Assembly (NCBI GenBank): GCA_947306315.1
Contig: CAMZGF010000031.1
Location: 1 to 9,424, forward strand
Length of the DNA stretch: 9,424 nucleotides
From: an uncultured Candidatus Saccharibacteria bacterium
GTDB taxonomy: Bacteria; Patescibacteriota; Saccharimonadia; Saccharimonadales; Saccharimonadaceae
Reading direction: 5' to 3'
This document shows, piece after piece, positions 5,730-9,424 of this stretch (the stretch's first letter is position 1; the number at the start of each line of letters is the position of its first letter). The notes under the pieces are model-generated. The model searched no databases. It was not told the DNA's origin and worked only from the letters and a program-made list of their open reading frames with translations. The position numbers were made by a program, and so were the translations under genes.

Positions 5730-7086
5730 CGAGGAACAACAGGGTGGTAAACTGACACCACAAGATCTCGAAGCCGAGCGCTCGCTTCTTGGTGCTATTT
5801 TGCGCGATGAAACACTCTTCCCTGACGTTCTCGAAAAAATCGGCCCGAATGACTTCTATGACAAAAAACACATAACAATCTTCCGTGCCCTAAAAACTAT
5901 CTATGATCGCAATCAGTCAATCGACCTTGTTACCGCTCGTGCCGAACTTAAAAAAGAAGGTTTACTTAAAGAAATCGGTGGTGCACAATATCTTGCCGAT
6001 CTAACGAACTCCGTTCCAACTACTGCCCATGCCCTTTCCTATGCTGATCTCGTTGAGCAAGCGTCAGTTCGCCGTCGCCTCATCAAAGCTGGTACAAACA
6101 TTGTTGAAGGTGCATATGATGGCGGCAAAGAAGTCGGCGAGCTTCTTGGTGCAGCTGAGAAAGAGCTTTTTGAAGTATCTGATAAAACCATTAAAAGCGA
6201 CTATACTCCACTTTCAGATCTCCTTATTGACGCCTTTAATCGTATGGAAAATCTCCATAAAAACCGTGGCGCACTTCGCGGTCTAAAAACCGGTTTTGCC
6301 GATCTTGACAAATACACTGCTGGTCTCCAAAAAGGCGACCTCATTATCATTGGTGCACGTCCTGCAATGGGTAAAACTACCTTTGCTCAAAACCTCGCTT
6401 ATAACATTGCTGAAATCAATAAGAAGACCGTTCTCTTCTTCTCGATGGAGATGGCAAAAAGCGAAATTATTGACCGTATGATTGCACCAGTTGCAGGTGT
6501 TGATGCATGGGACATTAGAACCGGCAATATTTCTGACGACGATTTCAGCCGCATCGGTGACGCACTTGGCGACATGAGTGACGTTCCTATTTTGATTGAT
6601 GACACTTCAAGTATGAATATTCTTGAACTTAGGAACAAGGCTCGCCGCGCTGCTCATGACCATGATCTTGGACTTGTAATCGTAGATTACCTCCAGCTTA
6701 TTCAAGGCACAGATCGTTATGCCGGAAACCGTGTCCAGGAAGTCACAGAAATTTCTCGTGGATTAAAGACTCTTGCGCGCGAACTTGAAGTTCCAGTAGT
6801 TGCGCTTGCCCAACTCTCTCGCAACGTAACTGGCCGCGATGATCCTCGCCCAGTTCTCTCCGATCTCCGCGAATCCGGCTCTATTGAGCAAGATGCAGAC
6901 CTTGTTATGTTTATTCACCGCGTTGATTATTACAACCAGAACAAACCAGATTTCGTCGAAACCAACATCACCGAGCTTATTATGGCAAAGCACCGTCATG
7001 GGCCTATCAATAAAATTGAGCTTTACTTCGATAAAGGTAAAAACCGCTTCCTTTCTATCGATAAAAAACACGACGATGGCGAATAA
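5716..7086 (+). CDS. dnaB: Replicative DNA helicase DnaB
   Basis: DnaB is the hexameric 5'-3' helicase that unwinds DNA at the replication fork. At 456 residues it has normal family length. The N-terminal collar domain spans about 14-120 (PQDLEAERSLLGAIL at its start), a linker follows, and the RecA-like motor begins near 190 (GLKTGFADLDKYTAGLQKGD). Walker A is G213-A-R-P-A-M-G-K-T-T222; FFSMEM (241-246) carries the conserved glutamate; Walker B is VIVDYLQL (321-328); LAQLSR is at 364-369; DLRESGSIEQDAD at 383-395 is typical. K425-x-R427 in AKHRHGP matches the K-x-R finger segment, commonly KQRNGP. No intein or insertion is visible. Its ATG overlaps dnaX by 14 bp with a strong Shine-Dalgarno, so the two are translated from one mRNA. 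No terminator hairpin is visible after the stop, so transcription may continue into the next gene. Confidence 0.96.
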   Translation: MPRSSEEQQGGKLTPQDLEAERSLLGAILRDETLFPDVLEKIGPNDFYDKKHITIFRALKTIYDRNQSIDLVTARAELKKEGLLKEIGGAQYLADLTNSVPTTAHALSYADLVEQASVRRRLIKAGTNIVEGAYDGGKEVGELLGAAEKELFEVSDKTIKSDYTPLSDLLIDAFNRMENLHKNRGALRGLKTGFADLDKYTAGLQKGDLIIIGARPAMGKTTFAQNLAYNIAEINKKTVLFFSMEMAKSEIIDRMIAPVAGVDAWDIRTGNISDDDFSRIGDALGDMSDVPILIDDTSSMNILELRNKARRAAHDHDLGLVIVDYLQLIQGTDRYAGNRVQEVTEISRGLKTLARELEVPVVALAQLSRNVTGRDDPRPVLSDLRESGSIEQDADLVMFIHRVDYYNQNKPDFVETNITELIMAKHRHGPINKIELYFDKGKNRFLSIDKKHDDGE

Positions 7087-7090
7087 TCTA

Positions 7091-7099
7091 TGCTATAAT
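7091..7099 (+). promoter_or_regulatory. Extended -10 promoter of the membrane-protein gene
   Basis: TGCTATAAT is a near-perfect extended -10 beginning five bases after the dnaB stop. Expected +1 is near 7106, so the leader is about 7 nt to the GTG at 7113 or 16 nt to the ATG at 7122. No clear -35 was seen. Confidence 0.6.
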
Positions 7100-7112
7100 A
7101 AATGTAGTTAGA

Positions 7113-8615
7113 GTGGGAAATATGAAAAAACATACTATATCTAAATTATTTCTATATCGCCATCGTTTTGGCATTGGTTATACGATTCTCGTCCTACTTT
7201 TTGCTGTGACTCTCGTTATTCTACCATCCGTAACTCCTAACGGCCTCTCAAAAGCCGAAATGGAATCTGTCGTTACATCTGAAAATCTCCACCACGACAC
7301 GATTATTGGCGGCAACATTGTCGATCTTCCATATCATCTCCTCCAGAAGCTCAGCATCATGTTCTTTGGTCTAACAACCTACGGCATAAAACTCCCCAGC
7401 ATCATTATCGGTGCTTTGCTTGCCGTTCTTCTTATCTTGCTTCTTAACCGCTGGTTTAAGAATAACGTCGCAATCATGGCGAGCGTTCTTGCAGTTCTTT
7501 CTTCGAGCTTCCTCTATATTTCTGGCTCAGGTACACCATTAATTATGATGGTCTTCTGGCCAACTCTTCTCTTCTGGCTCGGTAGCAAAATCCAAGGCGA
7601 GAACAAACCAAAGCCACTTTATAGTTTTATTTTCGCGATAGCGCTTCTTTTGTCTCTCTTCACGCCGTACATGGTCTATCTTGCAGCTTTCATTGTCGTC
7701 TATGCCCTCTTTCACCCACATCTTCGCTTTACAATTACTCATCTTCCAAAAGTTCCTCTCTTTATTGTCACCGCAATTGTTCTTGGCATCGGTTCACTCA
7801 TTATTATCAACGCCACTAAAAACCACGCCACTATCTCAAACCTCCTTTTCATGAAGGATTTCAGCTGGCATAATTATCTAAACAATATCAAAGAAGCACT
7901 TCTCCCATTCTTTAAATGGACTGGCATGATTGAATCAACCTTCCTCGCTCCACTCATCGGCCTCGCTTCCCTCACTCTCGCCATCACCGGCCTCATCTCA
8001 ACTTACCGCGGCTTCTTCGCCTCACGCAACTCAATTGCAACCTACTTAATCGTCTTTACAATCGCTATTTCCGGTTTCAACCCGCTCTGCGCTATTCTCC
8101 TCATTCTTCCTCTTGCCATCCTCATAGCCCACGGCTTCCGCTATATTCTCAATAAATGGTATGGTCTCTTCCCTGAGAACCCATACGCTCGTATCTTCGG
8201 CATTCTTCCTATCGCAATCTTCCTTAGTATTATGATCTCAAGCGACATCTCACATTTCGTGTTTGGCTATCGCTACAACCCTGCTGTTGCTAACGAGTTT
8301 AGTAACGACCTTGCGCTTATTCGAGATAAGGTCGAAGAAAAAACAACTCTCGTTATTACGGACGATACTGAATATAATTTCTACAAAACCCTTGAAAACA
8401 AGCCAATTTTAGATATAGAAAAGACTAAAGACATAAAAATCTTAAACGAGCTTCCAGACGCTCCAGTTATTGAAAGTATTGCAACGCTCGGCCCTATCGG
8501 AGAGAACCTTCAAGAAGGTGAAATATCCATTCTTTCAAACTATGAGCTCACACGTATTATTACAAATAGCAAACTAACTGGCTCGGACCGCATTTATATC
8601 TACAAATTGAAATAA
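7113..8615 (+). CDS. Polytopic membrane protein, GT-C glycosyltransferase-like
   Basis: About 500 residues, with roughly ten to twelve hydrophobic segments over residues 20-376 and a soluble C-terminal tail (about 385-500). The first part follows the layout of GT-C glycosyltransferases of the ArnT/PMT type, which move a sugar from a polyprenyl phosphate carrier onto an acceptor outside the membrane. It has one helix (20-40), an external loop with acidic residues (K-A-E49-M-E51), then LPYHLLQKLSIMFFGLTTYG (72-91), matching the family's P-Y/P-x-L ... FG pattern, and successive helices. The acidic residue in the first loop is catalytic in the family; here it would be Glu rather than the usual Asp-Glu pair, which weakens the call. 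Sugar and acceptor are unknown. The start is uncertain: GTG at 7113 (MGNMKKH) or ATG at 7122, which I favour slightly. It has its own promoter after dnaB and ends at a bidirectional terminator. Confidence 0.75.
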   Translation: MGNMKKHTISKLFLYRHRFGIGYTILVLLFAVTLVILPSVTPNGLSKAEMESVVTSENLHHDTIIGGNIVDLPYHLLQKLSIMFFGLTTYGIKLPSIIIGALLAVLLILLLNRWFKNNVAIMASVLAVLSSSFLYISGSGTPLIMMVFWPTLLFWLGSKIQGENKPKPLYSFIFAIALLLSLFTPYMVYLAAFIVVYALFHPHLRFTITHLPKVPLFIVTAIVLGIGSLIIINATKNHATISNLLFMKDFSWHNYLNNIKEALLPFFKWTGMIESTFLAPLIGLASLTLAITGLISTYRGFFASRNSIATYLIVFTIAISGFNPLCAILLILPLAILIAHGFRYILNKWYGLFPENPYARIFGILPIAIFLSIMISSDISHFVFGYRYNPAVANEFSNDLALIRDKVEEKTTLVITDDTEYNFYKTLENKPILDIEKTKDIKILNELPDAPVIESIATLGPIGENLQEGEISILSNYELTRIITNSKLTGSDRIYIYKLK

Positions 8616-8619
8616 AAAT

Positions 8620-8642
8620 ACCCGGGAACTTCCCGGGTTTTT
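8620..8642. terminator. Bidirectional terminator between convergent genes
   Basis: ACCCGGG (8620-8626) pairs with CCCGGGT (8632-8638), with AA/TT pairs inside and a tiny loop at 8629. T-runs follow on both strands: 8638-8642 on plus, and the complement of the A-run 8616-8618 on minus. It serves the membrane protein gene on plus and the small ORF on minus. Confidence 0.88.
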
Positions 8643-8649
8643 ACAGTAA

Positions 8650-8838
8650 TTATATACAGATAAAGTCCTTCGAATGTAAAGCTGCTTCAGCCATGGCTAT
8701 CTTGCCCTTACGGATCCTCTCATCAGCCTCATACACGAGCTTATCATATTCTTCGGAGTGAAAAGGTTCTACGACCTTTTCCATGCTGTGATCAATCTGA
8801 TGAATTATTATTCTTCCGTTATTCTTTTCTTCGCTCAT
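8650..8838 (-). CDS. Small hypothetical protein, 62 residues
   Basis: I do not recognise this protein. It is short and rich in charged residues, with no membrane segment or signal peptide. The first third contains a likely beta strand (RIIIHQID), and the rest (SEEYDKLVYEADERIRKGKI, then AMAEAALHSKD) looks helical, followed by a short FICI end. Three histidines at 13, 17 and 27 are scattered without a known motif. Support for a real gene comes from the near-perfect Shine-Dalgarno (AAGGGGGTGA, 8852-8843) four bases before the ATG, and from the terminator directly after the TAA at 8652-8650. It lies 56 bases downstream of tRNA-Ser on the same strand and may share its transcript; TTGCAC at 8892-8887 with a poorly spaced AT-rich -10 could be a weak promoter of its own. 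Confidence 0.7.
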   Translation of the reverse strand: MSEEKNNGRIIIHQIDHSMEKVVEPFHSEEYDKLVYEADERIRKGKIAMAEAALHSKDFICI

Positions 8839-8842
8839 TTTC

Positions 8843-8852
8843 TCACCCCCTT
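8843..8852 (-). promoter_or_regulatory. Strong Shine-Dalgarno of the small ORF
   Basis: AAGGGGGTGA matches 9 of 10 bases of the ideal complement to the 16S rRNA tail, four bases before the ATG at 8838. It is the main evidence that the 62-codon ORF is translated. Confidence 0.75.
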
Positions 8853-8894
8853 ACGTTGAATTGTTGAATATATAATTACCGTTAAAGTGCAAAA

Positions 8895-8984
8895 TGGCGG
8901 AAGCGAGAGGATTCGAACCTCCGAATGCCTTTCGACATTACACGCGTTCCAGGCGTGCTCCTTCAACCACTCGGACACACTTCC
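8895..8984 (-). tRNA. tRNA-Ser (anticodon GGA)
   Basis: On the minus strand GGAAGTG (8984-8978) pairs with CGCTTCC, with one T-G wobble, to form the acceptor stem. Discriminator G and an encoded CCA (8897-8895) follow. The anticodon arm has stem CACGC/GCGTG around loop CTGGAAC, so the anticodon GGA is at 8950-8948 and reads UCC and UCU. The long variable arm (about GTCGAAAGGC) is typical of serine tRNAs. The T arm is GGAGG-TTCGAAT-CCTCT. With CCA it is 90 nt. Confidence 0.95.
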
Positions 8985-8995
8985 GTCTATCTGAC

Positions 8996-9004
8996 ATTAT
9001 ACCA
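8996..9004 (-). promoter_or_regulatory. Extended -10 promoter of tRNA-Ser
   Basis: Minus-strand TGGTATAAT has a perfect TATAAT at 9001-8996, preceded by TG. The mature tRNA 5' end lies 11 bases after the -10, so the primary transcript needs only a few bases trimmed by RNase P. No good -35 was found. Confidence 0.65.
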
Positions 9005-9087
9005 CAAAATCCGTCACGTTCCTTGATTATTATCAATAATAAATGCTAATCCTTTTCTGCCAACAAACTACCCATGTTCTGACATAA

Positions 9088-9113
9088 AAAATAACCCCTT
9101 TCGGGGTTATTTT
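9088..9113 (-). terminator. Rho-independent terminator of rplU
   Basis: AAAATAACCCC (9088-9098) pairs with GGGGTTATTTT (9103-9113), eleven perfect base pairs. On the minus strand the loop is GAAA, a stable GNRA tetraloop, and a T-run follows (9091-9086 complement). It starts immediately after the rplU stop codon. Confidence 0.92.
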
Positions 9114-9114
9114 A

Positions 9115-9423
9115 TTAAGCGATTTTTTCGATTTCGATTACGCTATATTTTTGGCGATGTCCAGTTTCAGTATGGACACGTTTCTTTGAGTGGTAGCGGA
9201 TTACGCGGACTTTGTCGCCAGCGACTTTCTCTTCTACGACTTTTGCTGAAACCTTAACGCCTTTTACTTCAGGGTTTCCGACGGTTGTTTTATCACCATC
9301 GATAACAAGTAAAGCACCAGTTTCGAGCGTCTTTGTTCCTGCCGGGAGGAGGTCCACACGGAGGGTCTCTTTCTCAGCGACGACATATTGTTTGCCACCG
9401 ATGAGTACAACTGCTTTCTTCAT
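9115..9423 (-). CDS. rplU: 50S ribosomal protein L21
   Basis: L21 is a small protein of the large ribosomal subunit that binds 23S rRNA. This 102-residue protein has normal length. It starts with the typical strand and GGKQY motif (residues 9-13), followed by VVAEKETLRVD. It contains the VGNPEVKGVKV loop (48-58) and ends with the family's basic signature YHSKKRVHTETGHRQKYSVI (77-96). The ATG at 9423 sits one base from the window edge and fits the usual distance to GGKQY, so the gene is probably complete; its promoter and ribosome site are outside. A terminator follows directly, so rpmA (L27), often the next gene, is not downstream. Confidence 0.96.
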   Translation of the reverse strand: MKKAVVLIGGKQYVVAEKETLRVDLLPAGTKTLETGALLVIDGDKTTVGNPEVKGVKVSAKVVEEKVAGDKVRVIRYHSKKRVHTETGHRQKYSVIEIEKIA

Positions 9424-9424
9424 A

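Noticed and set aside
9027..9042. TTATTA-TCAA-TAATAA inverted repeat between tRNA-Ser and rplU.
   Set aside because: It is all A/T in the arms, short and in an AT-rich gap; chance or a weak upstream element of the tRNA promoter explains it.
1..9424. CRISPR arrays, insertion sequences, integrases, toxin-antitoxin or defence genes.
   Set aside because: No regularly spaced repeats, transposase or nuclease-system motifs were seen. The small ORF at 8650-8838 is single and has no partner, so a toxin-antitoxin call is not supported.

Overview
The window looks like a compact bacterial chromosome segment of about 40-45% GC, with short intergenic gaps and genes on both strands. Gene content and protein style point to the candidate phyla radiation, most likely Saccharibacteria (TM7). 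The main clues are an RNase J with a long basic N-terminal extension, a DnaX without the usual zinc-binding cysteines, a dnaX-dnaB overlap, and genes that appear to start almost at their own transcription start. This placement is inference from pattern, not from a search. The standard code fits: UGA is used as a stop and no gene needs it as a sense codon.

Left part, minus strand: the membrane half of an ABC exporter runs off the left edge (1-986). Upstream of it, on the same strand, lies a small stand-alone HD-domain protein resembling a (p)ppGpp hydrolase (1058-1807). A terminator hairpin separates the two. The gap at 1808-1998 holds divergent promoters for the hydrolase and for RNase J. They appear to share one self-complementary -35 box (TTGCAA). 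The RNase J transcript begins with a leader of about 80 nt that can fold into a hairpin.

Centre, plus strand: RNase J (1999-4185) is followed by a terminator and, three bases after its T-tract, the -10 box of the dnaX promoter. dnaX (4233-5729, clamp-loader ATPase) overlaps dnaB (5716-7086, replicative helicase) by 14 bp, so two interacting replisome parts are transcribed together. A further promoter just after dnaB drives a polytopic membrane protein resembling a GT-C glycosyltransferase (7113-8615). That gene ends at a strong bidirectional terminator.

Right part, minus strand: ribosomal protein L21 (9115-9423) with its own terminator, then tRNA-Ser(GGA) with encoded CCA and its own promoter, then a 62-residue protein of unknown function with a strong Shine-Dalgarno sequence.

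Most of the window is core information-processing machinery (RNA decay, replication, translation) plus envelope proteins. I saw no mobile element, CRISPR array, phage gene or defence system, and no stretch over 300 bases lacks a gene. The points most worth a second look are regulatory and structural: the shared -35 of the divergent promoters, the structured RNase J leader, the leaderless starts after extended -10 boxes, and the missing DnaX zinc module.
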